A stretch of DNA of 64,000 bases, from assembly GCA_033717875.1 (NCBI GenBank), contig JADDKJ010000001.1, forward strand, positions 98,478 to 162,477, in the 5' to 3' direction. Position 1 is the first letter of the stretch. Each line of letters begins with the position of its first letter. This document shows positions 9,501-16,357 of the stretch, piece by piece. Origin of the DNA: SBBG01 sp033717875. Lineage in GTDB: Bacteria > Pseudomonadota > Gammaproteobacteria > Ga0077554 > Ga007554. A model generated the notes under the pieces. The model did not search any database. It was given only the letters and a program-made list of their open reading frames with translations, and was not told the DNA's origin. The translations under genes were made by a program, and so were the position numbers.

Positions 9501-9798
9501 GGCCGCCAGCGAGGCGATGGACGAGCAGGCGCAGGGATTGAAGAAACTTATTTCATTCTTCAAGGTGGACGATCAGGGAGGGGAGGGTTCGCGGATGGAG
9601 GCGTCCTCCGGTGCGCGTCCGGCGGCAAGAGCATCAGGGGGGAAAGGCGGCTCTTCTTCCGGAAAGGCGCCTATGGCGGCGCGTGGCGGTAGTGGCCTCT
9701 CATCCTCTAAAGCGCCAGCGGCCGCGCCAAAAGGAAATGCCAAGCCAAAGACCGTGGCCACCGCGTCGATGGACGATGCTGAATGGGAAGAATTCTAA
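6541..9798 (+). CDS. Soluble chemoreceptor with globin domain and four PAS domains
   Basis: A 1085-residue methyl-accepting chemotaxis protein without membrane segments. Residues 1-145 resemble the globin domain of flavohaemoglobins, with the predicted proximal histidine H92 (RHQKYGAKPEHY) and B10 tyrosine Y38 (RFYDELF). Residues about 165-540 are three near-identical PAS-like repeats of 125 residues, each with ITYAN, a LSEHEQTLRS-like stretch, FHKNPAHQR and GNCLEW. A fourth, canonical PAS follows (about 555-665; IIEFNMDGTIIGANENFL), then a HAMP-like linker and the signalling hairpin (tip QTNLLALNAAVEAARAGE). The tail is low complexity and ends DDAEWEEF, resembling the NWETF pentapeptide that tethers CheR and CheB. 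cheR, cheD and cheB follow. An oxygen, NO or redox sensor is inferred. Confidence 0.9.
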   Translation: MSKKLSSGQGKSGLDVSLIEKTFNILSRKGDLLVKRFYDELFKKYPQVKPLFGNVSIKEQQKKLLAALSLVVKNIRNPEALGEILSGLGMRHQKYGAKPEHYQAVAGTLLGVMEEVAGDIWTDEVHEAWAGALNAVASIMLKAYSKENSSMSTRGRKSTKIVHGNAVDDEMMKMKSAVAGAMTPIMMVDRNLEITYANEATISLLSEHEQTLRSLYLGFDVKNLVGTCIDIFHKNPAHQRRILSDPGNLPYSTDIKVGPLTFRINVTALMDDSGEYIGNCLEWSDVTALRQKENEVVRLQSSVEGAMTAIMMIDRDLVITYANKSTVSLLSEHEQTLRSIYPGFNVKNLVGTCIDIFHKNPAHQRKILNDPANLPYSTDIKVGPLTFRINVTALTDNSGKYTGNCLEWSDVTALRQKENEVVRLHSSVEGAMTPIMMIDRNLVITYANNSTVSLLSKHEQTLRSTYPGFNVNNLIGSCIDMFHKNPAHQRKLLSDPGNLPYSADIKVGPLIFRINVTALHDAAGEYIGNCLEWHDVTEVRQKEEKNADYAGQIGAISKAQAIIEFNMDGTIIGANENFLNTLGYSLKEIQGQHHSMFAEPSYRQSVEYRSFWEKLNRGEYDAGQYKRIGKGGKEIWIQASYNPIFDLNGKPFKVVKYATDISQQKDAEHQMQVLINSALAGKLDERIDVSGYEGSTRQSAENINKLMDAIVSPIRESTRVLGLLAQGDLTNHMDGNYQGEFSSLRDSINTSIENLFKMVADIRETTTNISSAATEIAQGNSDLSQRTEEQASSLEETASSMEELTSTVKQNADNARQANQLAASARDQAEKGGEVVGSAISAMAAINSSSKKISDIIGVIDEIAFQTNLLALNAAVEAARAGEQGRGFAVVAAEVRNLAQRSATAAKEIKSLIKDSVEKVDEGSRLVDASGKTLTEIVGSVKKVSDIIAEIAAASQEQSAGIDQVNKAVMQMDEVTQQNAALVEEAAAASEAMDEQAQGLKKLISFFKVDDQGGEGSRMEASSGARPAARASGGKGGSSSGKAPMAARGGSGLSSSKAPAAAPKGNAKPKTVATASMDDAEWEEF
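7081..8205 (+). repeat. Three tandem 375-bp repeats coding PAS-like domains
   Basis: Equivalent points (the codons for GAMTPIMM or GAMTAIMM) fall at 7081, 7456 and 7831, exactly 375 bases (125 codons) apart. The copies are close but have many scattered base changes, so they are a real in-frame amplification and not an assembly echo. Confidence 0.85.
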
Positions 9799-9812
9799 AG
9801 GCGGAAATCTTC

Positions 9813-9884
9813 CGTAGGGTGTGTCTCACGCACCGTATTACATTGCCCGCGCCGAGCGATGCGGTGCGTGGGACGCACCCTACA
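9813..9884 (+). repeat. Head-to-head pair of REP-like palindromes
   Basis: Copy one at 9813-9834 (CGTAGGGTGTGTCTCACGCACC) and an inverted copy at 9861-9884 (GCGGTGCGTGGGACGCACCC then TACA), 26 bases apart. The pair fills the gap between the receptor gene and cheR and would fold into a large hairpin in the mRNA. Confidence 0.85.
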
Positions 9885-9931
9885 AAACTGAGGGAGAGAG
9901 CTGGTCCACCAATAATGATCGACGACGGCTT

Positions 9932-10780
9932 ATGATGGAAACCATGGGAAAACTGCGCGAATTCAATCTGACGGACAGGGATTTCGACCGCATAAGGAAC
10001 CTCGCCATGAAGCACCTTGGAATCGCGCTCGCCGACACCAAGCGTGAACTGGTGTATAGCCGTCTGACCAAGCGCCTGCGTCAATTTGGCATGAGCGGTT
10101 TCTCGGATTATTGCGATCTTCTTGAGACCGGGGACGTTGGCGAGTTGGTTCATTTCACCAATGCCATTACCACGAATCTCACCTCCTTCTTCAGAGAAAA
10201 TCACCACTTCGAAGCGCTGACAAAAACGCTGCTGCCGGAATTGATGAAGAAGAAATCCCGTGACCGGCGCTTACGTATCTGGTCGGCGGGATGTTCGACA
10301 GGCGAGGAGCCTTATTCCATCGCCATGTCGGTCAAGGAAACCATTCCTCAAGGATCGCATTGGGATGTCAAGATCCTGGCCACCGATATAGACTCCAATG
10401 TTCTTGCCACCGCAAGTCGTGGCGTCTATGGCGTGGAGAGGATTGGAAATATTTCCAAGAAACGCCTGAAGCAGTGGTTCATGAGGGGCAGAGGGGAGCA
10501 TGAAGGCATGGCGAAAGTATCGTCAGAACTTCAGGATATGATAACTTTTCGCCGTCTCAATCTCATGGAAGAGTGGCCGGTGAAAGGGTGTTTCGATGTC
10601 ATTTTTTGCAGGAATGTGGTCATTTATTTTGACAAGGAAACACAGAAAAATCTGTTTGACAGATTTGCCGAAAAGGTCGATGACCATGGATATATCATCG
10701 TTGGCCATTCCGAATCCCTTTTTAAGGTGACGGACCGGTTTGAGTTGCTTGGACAGACTATCTATCGCAAGATCAAATGA
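9932..10780 (+). CDS. cheR: Chemotaxis protein methyltransferase CheR
   Basis: CheR transfers methyl groups from S-adenosylmethionine to receptor glutamates. The 282-residue product has the N-terminal helical domain (FDRIRNLAMKHLGIALADTKRELVYSRLTKRL), the FTNAITTNLTSFFREN stretch, the SAM-binding loop LRIWSAGCSTGEEPYSIAM and the FDVIFCRNVVIYFD motif. The open frame runs back to 9821, but that part is REP sequence read as protein, so I start at ATG 9932; 9935 and 9944 are also possible. It ends with a four-base ATGA overlap with cheD. The preceding receptor carries a C-terminal EWEEF tether that fits CheR binding. Confidence 0.93.
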   Translation: MMETMGKLREFNLTDRDFDRIRNLAMKHLGIALADTKRELVYSRLTKRLRQFGMSGFSDYCDLLETGDVGELVHFTNAITTNLTSFFRENHHFEALTKTLLPELMKKKSRDRRLRIWSAGCSTGEEPYSIAMSVKETIPQGSHWDVKILATDIDSNVLATASRGVYGVERIGNISKKRLKQWFMRGRGEHEGMAKVSSELQDMITFRRLNLMEEWPVKGCFDVIFCRNVVIYFDKETQKNLFDRFAEKVDDHGYIIVGHSESLFKVTDRFELLGQTIYRKIK

Positions 10781-11445
10781 ACATGACAGCCAGGAAAATT
10801 ATCCGGATAGGAGAGATGGGTGAGGAACTGCCGCCGATCTTGCCAGGATTCGATCACATCAATCGCTATTGGGATAAAACCAACAATATTCATGCCGCCA
10901 AGATCCTTCCCGGGGAATATTATGTGACGGCGAATAACGAGCTTATTACGACGGTGCTGGGTTCGTGTGTGTCGGCTTGCGTCAGGGATCGTGTTTTCGG
11001 CATTGGCGGCATGAATCACTTCATGTTGCCAATGGACGGAAGAGAGCAGGCCGGTTCACATGAAAATTCTCTTGTGAGCACCTCGACCCGCTACGGGAAT
11101 CATGCCATGGAGCACCTTATAAACGACATACTCAAGCACGGGGGAAGCCGCAAGAATCTTGAGGTTAAAATATTCGGCGGCGGCAGAATTCTCGCGCAGA
11201 TGACTGATGTTGGAAGGCGCAATATCGAATTCGTTAGAAGCTATATCCGTGTCGAAGATCTCAGTCTTGTTTCAGAGGACACGGGTGATATATTTCCAAG
11301 GAAAGTGATTTATTTTCCGATAAGCGGCCGGGTGATGGTAAAGAAACTTCATTCCCTGCATAACGAGACGATTGTTGATCGTGAAACCGCTTATCTGCGT
11401 CGCCTTAAGAGTGAGCCCATCGAGGGTGAAGTGGATCTGTTTTGA
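10777..11445 (+). CDS. cheD: Chemoreceptor glutamine deamidase CheD
   Basis: CheD deamidates receptor glutamines and, in some bacteria, works with CheC. The 222-residue product carries the catalytic cysteine in LGSCVSACV, the histidine in GGMNHFMLP, and the threonine region STSTRYGNHAM, followed by KIFGGG. These match the CheD Cys-His-Thr site. It is longer than the shortest CheD proteins, with about 40 extra residues at each end. Its start overlaps the cheR stop. No cheC is visible, so a partner other than CheC is likely. Confidence 0.93.
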   Translation: MNMTARKIIRIGEMGEELPPILPGFDHINRYWDKTNNIHAAKILPGEYYVTANNELITTVLGSCVSACVRDRVFGIGGMNHFMLPMDGREQAGSHENSLVSTSTRYGNHAMEHLINDILKHGGSRKNLEVKIFGGGRILAQMTDVGRRNIEFVRSYIRVEDLSLVSEDTGDIFPRKVIYFPISGRVMVKKLHSLHNETIVDRETAYLRRLKSEPIEGEVDLF

Positions 11446-11462
11446 ATGAATCGATGCCGTTA

Positions 11463-11644
11463 AACCTAAAAACGGCAATTGGAGCCTACTGCGAATGCCT
11501 AATGTACCGAATCTGCGCGAGAACATCGCAAAATCTGTCCTCACCGTAGCGCATGGCTACGGCTGCGGAATATTTTGCGATGTTCTCGCCCATCTTCAGC
11601 ACCTTAGTCATTCTCGCTACGGCTCCAATTGCCGTTTTTAGGTT
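11463..11644 (+). mobile_element. MITE-like foldback element 1, between cheD and cheB
   Basis: The ends are a perfect 24-base inverted repeat (11463-11486 against 11621-11644; AACCTAAAAACGGCAATTGG then AGCC). A second perfect 18-base inverted repeat lies inside (11517-11534 GCGAGAACATCGCAAAAT against 11572-11589), and CCGTAGC-GCAT-GGCTACGG forms the tip. There is no open reading frame. The 182-bp length and nested symmetry are typical of a non-autonomous foldback or MITE element. It is read within the che operon. Confidence 0.8.
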
Positions 11645-11688
11645 AAATCGAATGATTCATTGCCTTGATAGAGTTGAGGTTATTTTCA

Positions 11689-12780
11689 ATGAAAAAAATA
11701 CGTGTTCTGGTCGTTGACGACTCGGCTCTGGTAAGGCAGCTTTTGACCGAAATCCTGGATTCGGACCCGGCGATCGAGGTGGTGGGGACGGCATCGGATC
11801 CTTACGTGGCCAGGGACAAGATCAAGCAGCTCAACCCGGATGTTCTGACGCTGGATGTCGAGATGCCGCGTATGGATGGCATCACCTTTCTTGGCAATTT
11901 GATGCGTCTGCATCCGATGCCGGTGATCATGGTGTCGTCACTGACCGAGCAGGGAGCGGAGGTTACGTTTCAGGCGTTGGAGAGCGGGGCTGTTGACTTT
12001 GTCTCCAAGCCAAAAACGGATCTGGCCTATACCCTGAATGATTATGCGGAAGAGATTATCGCCAAGGTCAAAATGGCCGCTTCGGTGCGGGTGAAGGCAT
12101 TGGATCGAGCCAAGGCGATTTCAAAGGATGCGCCGCCAAAATACAGCGCAGATGCGATACTATCCGGGGTCGCGGCGAAAAAGCATTTCAAGACCACTGA
12201 ATGTCTTATCGCCATCGGTGCATCGACAGGAGGGACAGAGGCGATCAAGGAAGTGCTGATGCATTTGCCGGCCGATACCCCGGGCATCGTGATTACCCAG
12301 CATATCCCCGAGGCCTTCAGCGCCCCTTTCGCCAAGAGAATGAACAGTTCCTCGGCAATGACCGTCTCCGAAGCGCGGGATGGACAGCAAGTTCTGTCTG
12401 GCCACGTCTATATTGCTCCCGGGAACCAGCATCTTATTGTCGTGCGTGATGGAGCACGCTATATATGCCGCCTTAATGATGGCCCCCCGGTGAATCGCCA
12501 TCGCCCCTCGGTGGACGTCATGTTTCGTTCCGTGGCACAGAATGTCGGTCCTAACGCCATCGGCGTTATTCTTACGGGGATGGGGGACGATGGCGCCCAA
12601 GGGATGAAGGAAATGCGCGAGGCGGGAGCGCCTACCATAGCGCAGGACGAAAAAAGCAGTGTGGTATGGGGCATGCCGGGGGAGGCCGTCAAGGCGGGTG
12701 GTGTCGATAGCGTATTGCCCCTGGACAGGATCGCTTCCAAAATAATTTCATTATCCAAGCATAAAAAAGAAGATGATTAA
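11689..12780 (+). CDS. cheB: Chemotaxis methylesterase CheB
   Basis: CheB removes receptor methyl groups once its receiver domain is phosphorylated by CheA. The 363-residue product has the receiver (VLVVDDSALVRQLL, LTLDVEMPRMDG, VSSLT, SKPK) and the esterase domain with the catalytic serine GASTGG, histidine TQHIP and aspartate GMGDDG. ATG 11689 has a GAGG about nine bases upstream and gives the usual N-terminus MKKIRVLVVDDS. It is separated from cheD by the foldback element and overlaps the next gene by eight bases. Confidence 0.95.
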   Translation: MKKIRVLVVDDSALVRQLLTEILDSDPAIEVVGTASDPYVARDKIKQLNPDVLTLDVEMPRMDGITFLGNLMRLHPMPVIMVSSLTEQGAEVTFQALESGAVDFVSKPKTDLAYTLNDYAEEIIAKVKMAASVRVKALDRAKAISKDAPPKYSADAILSGVAAKKHFKTTECLIAIGASTGGTEAIKEVLMHLPADTPGIVITQHIPEAFSAPFAKRMNSSSAMTVSEARDGQQVLSGHVYIAPGNQHLIVVRDGARYICRLNDGPPVNRHRPSVDVMFRSVAQNVGPNAIGVILTGMGDDGAQGMKEMREAGAPTIAQDEKSSVVWGMPGEAVKAGGVDSVLPLDRIASKIISLSKHKKEDD

Positions 12781-13978
12781 GGAATCAATTAAATATTTAT
12801 GGCCCGGTATCGCGGTAAGCATCATCGCCATCGCGACTGAAGTTTACGGGGCCGGAGCGGGTTTATCCATCGCCATGATTGTGCTCAACTGTCTGGTGTG
12901 GGGCGGCTTGGCCTTTTTTCGGACAACTCGGCCGATCACGCAGGAAACCGGCGAGGATGTGGACGCGATGGATAAGGAGATGCGTGGGTTGCTATCGGAC
13001 ATCGATCGTTCGATACAGACTGAATTGGCGAGCATACGTGGCAATCTTGTCGATTCGAGGCTTTTGGTGAGCGATGCCATCGTCAAGTTGAACGACAGCT
13101 TTCGTGGCTTGTCCGGTGATGTTTCTTCCCAGGAACGCCTGGTTAGAGGTCTGATGGATAATATTTCCGGCAAGAATGAGGACGGCGGAGATGCCTTTAT
13201 AAATGTCATGGAGTTCACGGAGGAAACAGCGGAAACCTTGCAATATCTTGTCAATCTTCTTGTCGATACTGGAAAGAAGAGTGTCAAGGCCGTATACACT
13301 ATTGACGATATGGTGAGGGAGATGGATGAAATCTTCTCGCTGTTGTCCGATGTGAAAATGATCGCCGATCAGACCAACCTTCTGGCGCTCAACGCTGCGA
13401 TCGAGGCAGCCAGGGCTGGCGAGGCGGGCAGAGGATTTGCCGTGGTGGCGGCGGAAGTGCGTAAATTATCGCAATATTCAGGCAAGGTGAGTGATCAGAT
13501 ACGCGTTCAGGCGCAGAAGACCAGGGAGATGGTGGGGGGAGCTCGGGAGATCATCGGTGAGCTTGCCAAGCGCGACATGAATGTGGCTATCACCGCCAAG
13601 GGAAAGGTGTCCGGGATGCTTTCAGGTATACAGGAGATGAACGACGCCGTTGCCGGAAGATTGGCCGACGTGGGGGAGAAGACGAAAAAAATAAATGAAG
13701 ATGTGAATATCGCTGTCAGGGCCTTGCAGTTCGAGGATATCGCCGGACAGCTTTTGGGTTATGTGGACGCCCGTCTTGAAAACATTGGCAAACTCATGGG
13801 GGAGATCGATAGGCGCATGCCGGATGTCCCGCCAACCATGAAAGGCCAGGGTGGTTGCGGTGACAGAGTTCGGGTGATGAGATCCAGCTTGTCTGATATT
13901 GTCGTCGAATGGGACAAGGCCGTGCATAACCCCGTGATGCAAAAAACGATGAATTCTGGCGATGTTGAACTATTTTAA
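12773..13978 (+). CDS. Membrane-anchored methyl-accepting-type signalling protein
   Basis: A 401-residue protein with two closely spaced hydrophobic segments near the N-terminus (residues about 9-25 and 30-48), almost no periplasmic loop, then a long helical region and the receptor signalling tip (IADQTNLLALNAAIEAARAGE). The distal part reads VRALQFEDIAGQLLGYVDARL, a segment shared by a class of short receptor-like chemotaxis proteins. It lacks an obvious ligand-binding domain, HAMP signature and CheR tether. It may sense membrane or internal state, or act as an accessory array protein. The ATG overlaps cheB, so it belongs to the same operon. Confidence 0.85.
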   Translation: MIKESIKYLWPGIAVSIIAIATEVYGAGAGLSIAMIVLNCLVWGGLAFFRTTRPITQETGEDVDAMDKEMRGLLSDIDRSIQTELASIRGNLVDSRLLVSDAIVKLNDSFRGLSGDVSSQERLVRGLMDNISGKNEDGGDAFINVMEFTEETAETLQYLVNLLVDTGKKSVKAVYTIDDMVREMDEIFSLLSDVKMIADQTNLLALNAAIEAARAGEAGRGFAVVAAEVRKLSQYSGKVSDQIRVQAQKTREMVGGAREIIGELAKRDMNVAITAKGKVSGMLSGIQEMNDAVAGRLADVGEKTKKINEDVNIAVRALQFEDIAGQLLGYVDARLENIGKLMGEIDRRMPDVPPTMKGQGGCGDRVRVMRSSLSDIVVEWDKAVHNPVMQKTMNSGDVELF

Positions 13979-14017
13979 TGAGTGGTTTTTTCGCCACTTT
14001 TCTTCTGGAGATGTGTT

Positions 14018-14323
14018 ATGGCGTTGAAGTCAGCGATATCTAGCGATGGTTCTGTTGTTACCCTGGAAATTTCTGGAAGGTTCGATTTCAACCTGCACCA
14101 GGCTTTTCGCAAGGCTTATGAAGAATATGGCAGCGGTGTAAAAAGGTATGTCATTGACCTGAAGGAAACAGAGTATATGGATAGCTCGGCTCTGGGCATG
14201 CTGTTGCTGTTGCGTGACCATGCGGGAGGAGATGGAGCAAACATTAGTCTTCTAAACGGAAAGAGTGAGTTGAAAAAAATATTGGCCATTGCCAATTTCA
14301 ACAAGCTGTTTGATATAAAATAG
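14018..14323 (+). CDS. STAS anti-sigma-factor antagonist, HsbA-like
   Basis: A 101-residue single STAS domain protein. It has VVTLEISGRFDFNLHQAFRKAY, the strand RYVIDLKETEYMDSSALGMLLLLRD with the conserved phosphorylatable serine pair (S56-S57), and ISLLNGKSELKKILAIANF, all typical of the SpoIIAA/RsbV family. ATG 14018 follows a GGAG at seven bases. The next gene encodes receiver, PP2C phosphatase and kinase-like domains, the same arrangement as Pseudomonas HsbA with HsbR, where the antagonist controls FlgM and motile-sessile choice. Assignment to that pathway is inferred from the pair and the flagellar neighbourhood. Confidence 0.85.
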   Translation: MALKSAISSDGSVVTLEISGRFDFNLHQAFRKAYEEYGSGVKRYVIDLKETEYMDSSALGMLLLLRDHAGGDGANISLLNGKSELKKILAIANFNKLFDIK

Positions 14324-14391
14324 AAAAATTTAGAGGTTTTTCTGTGGGGGGTTTTCGGGCCGGCCAGAGGTTTCTACCCAAAAAACCACAG

Positions 14392-14397
14392 TATAAT
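14392..14397 (+). promoter_or_regulatory. Possible -10 box upstream of the HsbR-like gene
   Basis: TATAAT in an AT-rich stretch (CCACAGTATAATAAAG), about 63 bases before the start codon. No convincing -35 box lies at 16-18 bases, so this is a weak call. An imperfect hairpin (14353-14390) precedes it. Confidence 0.3.
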
Positions 14398-14459
14398 AAA
14401 GGGATTCATGAAGCTCTTGTTTTCCATGTTCCTTGCGTGGGGATGATGATAGGGAAATT

Positions 14460-16190
14460 ATGCAAAACCATTCGCTGAATGTGCTTGTCGTCGATGACGA
14501 TTCCATCAATCTCGCCCTTTTAAAGGCGATTCTCAATAATGAGGGGCATCAGATATTCCTGGCGACAGACGGTCAGGAAGCCGTCGCGATCTTTTCGCAA
14601 GTTCAAGTCGATATCGTGTTGATGGATGTCATGATGCCCGTCATGGATGGTTACGAGGCGACACGCCAGATCAAGAAGATCGCCGGGGAGCGTTTCGTAC
14701 CCGTCATTTTTCTTACCGCGCTCAATGACGAAAAGTCACTTGCCAAGTGTGTGGAGTGTGGCGGGGATGATTTTTTGACCAAGCCTTATAACCATACCAT
14801 CCTGAGAGCGAAAATCGATGCGATGGCGCGGGTCGGGCAACTTCATTCCACAGTCAAGGCGCAGAGGGATGAGCTCGCTTATCATCATGAAAGGATTCTC
14901 AGAGAGCAGGAGGTGGTGCGCACGGTATTTTCCAACATTGTGCATTCAGGAAGCCTGAATGAGCCTTGTATAAAGTTCCTGATCTCCCCCATGGCGCTGT
15001 TCAACGGCGATCTGCTGCTTGCGGCGCGCCAGCCGTCGGGCGCGATGCGCATCATGCTGGCGGATTTCACCGGTCACGGATTGTCCGCGGCGGTCGGCGC
15101 CATGCCTACCGCCGATATTTTTTATCGAATGACTGCGAAGGGGTTTTCGATAAGCGATGTCATCAGCGAAATAAACAGGAAACTCAGGAAAATCCTGCCC
15201 TCCGGCCTGTTCTGCGCCGCATGTCTTATCGATATTGATAACAATGAGAAGAAATTTTCTGTTTGGAACGGTGGCGTTCCGGATGTCTTGGTCAGAAGTT
15301 CGGGGGGAGGCGTACGGCAGCGTTATGTATCACGACATCTTCCTTTGGGCGTGGTGAACAACGACAGGCTGGATGCAACGGTGGAAATCGGTGAAATCGC
15401 CAATGGCGACCGCATCTATTTGTACACTGATGGCGTGATCGAAGCCTGGAATAAACAAGGAGAAATGTTTGGCCAGGAACGTCTGGAGGCCTACTTGGCG
15501 AGGGGGCGGAATTCATCCGCCATGTTTGATGACATTCGGGAGGGTTTGATTGATTTCATAGGAGTTCAATCACAGGCCGATGACATTACCCTGATGGAGG
15601 TTGTCTGTGACGACGTTGTCGTGCCGGACCATTCCGGCGCCATCTGTGTGGTGCCGGACGATATGGAAGATGGCGCGGAATCTCGCCCCGCCGCCCATCC
15701 GATGGCATGGCGGTCAAGCCTTGAGATGGACAGCGATATACTGAAAAATTTCGATCCCCTGCCGTTGTTGCTTCACATGGTCATGGAAATTCAGGGATTG
15801 GAAGACCATCGTGAACATTTGTACATGATTTTGGCGGAACTTTATTCCAATGCGCTGGATCATGGCCTGTTGGGCCTGGATTCTTCACTCAAGTTCACGC
15901 CGCACGGTTTTTCGGAATATTACATGATGCGTGAGAAGGCGCTTGCCTCGCTTCGGCAGGGGAGGATCAAGGTGGGCCTGAAGCATATCCTGGCCGATGG
16001 CGGAGGAAAGCTGGTGATCAGGCTCGAAGATAGCGGCCTTGGCTTCGATTACCGCAAGCAAATGCTGCGTCTTGAGGAAAACACCACCTCCAGCGGGCGG
16101 GGGATCACGCTGGTTCGTTCATTGTGCTGCCATGTCGAATATTACGGGATGGGGAATATTGTCGAAGCGGTATATCATTGGCGGGTCTAG
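14460..16190 (+). CDS. Receiver/PP2C phosphatase/anti-sigma kinase protein, HsbR-like
   Basis: A 576-residue, three-part regulator. Residues 1-125: receiver with VLVVDDDSINLALL and acceptor aspartate in VDIVLMDVMMPVMDG. Residues about 160-380: SpoIIE/PP2C serine phosphatase (MLADFTGHGLSAAVGAMP, RIYLYTDGVIEAWN, QADDITLMEV). Residues about 430-576: a GHKL kinase-like domain (ILAELYSNALDHGLLGL, LEDSGLGFD, SSGRGITLVRSLC), as in RsbW. The same three domains make up HsbR of Pseudomonas. It probably dephosphorylates and phosphorylates the upstream STAS protein according to receiver state. ATG 14460 has an AGGG five bases before it; the frame could extend to TTG 14433. Confidence 0.9.
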   Translation: MQNHSLNVLVVDDDSINLALLKAILNNEGHQIFLATDGQEAVAIFSQVQVDIVLMDVMMPVMDGYEATRQIKKIAGERFVPVIFLTALNDEKSLAKCVECGGDDFLTKPYNHTILRAKIDAMARVGQLHSTVKAQRDELAYHHERILREQEVVRTVFSNIVHSGSLNEPCIKFLISPMALFNGDLLLAARQPSGAMRIMLADFTGHGLSAAVGAMPTADIFYRMTAKGFSISDVISEINRKLRKILPSGLFCAACLIDIDNNEKKFSVWNGGVPDVLVRSSGGGVRQRYVSRHLPLGVVNNDRLDATVEIGEIANGDRIYLYTDGVIEAWNKQGEMFGQERLEAYLARGRNSSAMFDDIREGLIDFIGVQSQADDITLMEVVCDDVVVPDHSGAICVVPDDMEDGAESRPAAHPMAWRSSLEMDSDILKNFDPLPLLLHMVMEIQGLEDHREHLYMILAELYSNALDHGLLGLDSSLKFTPHGFSEYYMMREKALASLRQGRIKVGLKHILADGGGKLVIRLEDSGLGFDYRKQMLRLEENTTSSGRGITLVRSLCCHVEYYGMGNIVEAVYHWRV

Positions 16191-16357
16191 CCTGGATTAT
16201 TCATGAAACAGCTACGGCCTCTCGTCACGCTGTTCATGAATAGCCCGGCTGGAGGTCGGGCATGATCTTTGCTCCCGCTTGCGTGGCGACGCTATTTTGA
16301 CATTGCGGTCCGTCAATCGCGTCAAAAAATAATCGTGCGCAATCCAAGGAGAGCCCC

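Noticed and set aside
9821..9931. N-terminal extension of CheR
   Set aside because: These codons are REP palindrome sequence read as protein; known CheR proteins begin near the helical domain that starts after ATG 9932.
11459..11648. Foldback element as an integron attC site
   Set aside because: GTTAAAC-like cores appear at both ends in the same orientation, without the inverse core of attC, and there is no integrase or cassette array.
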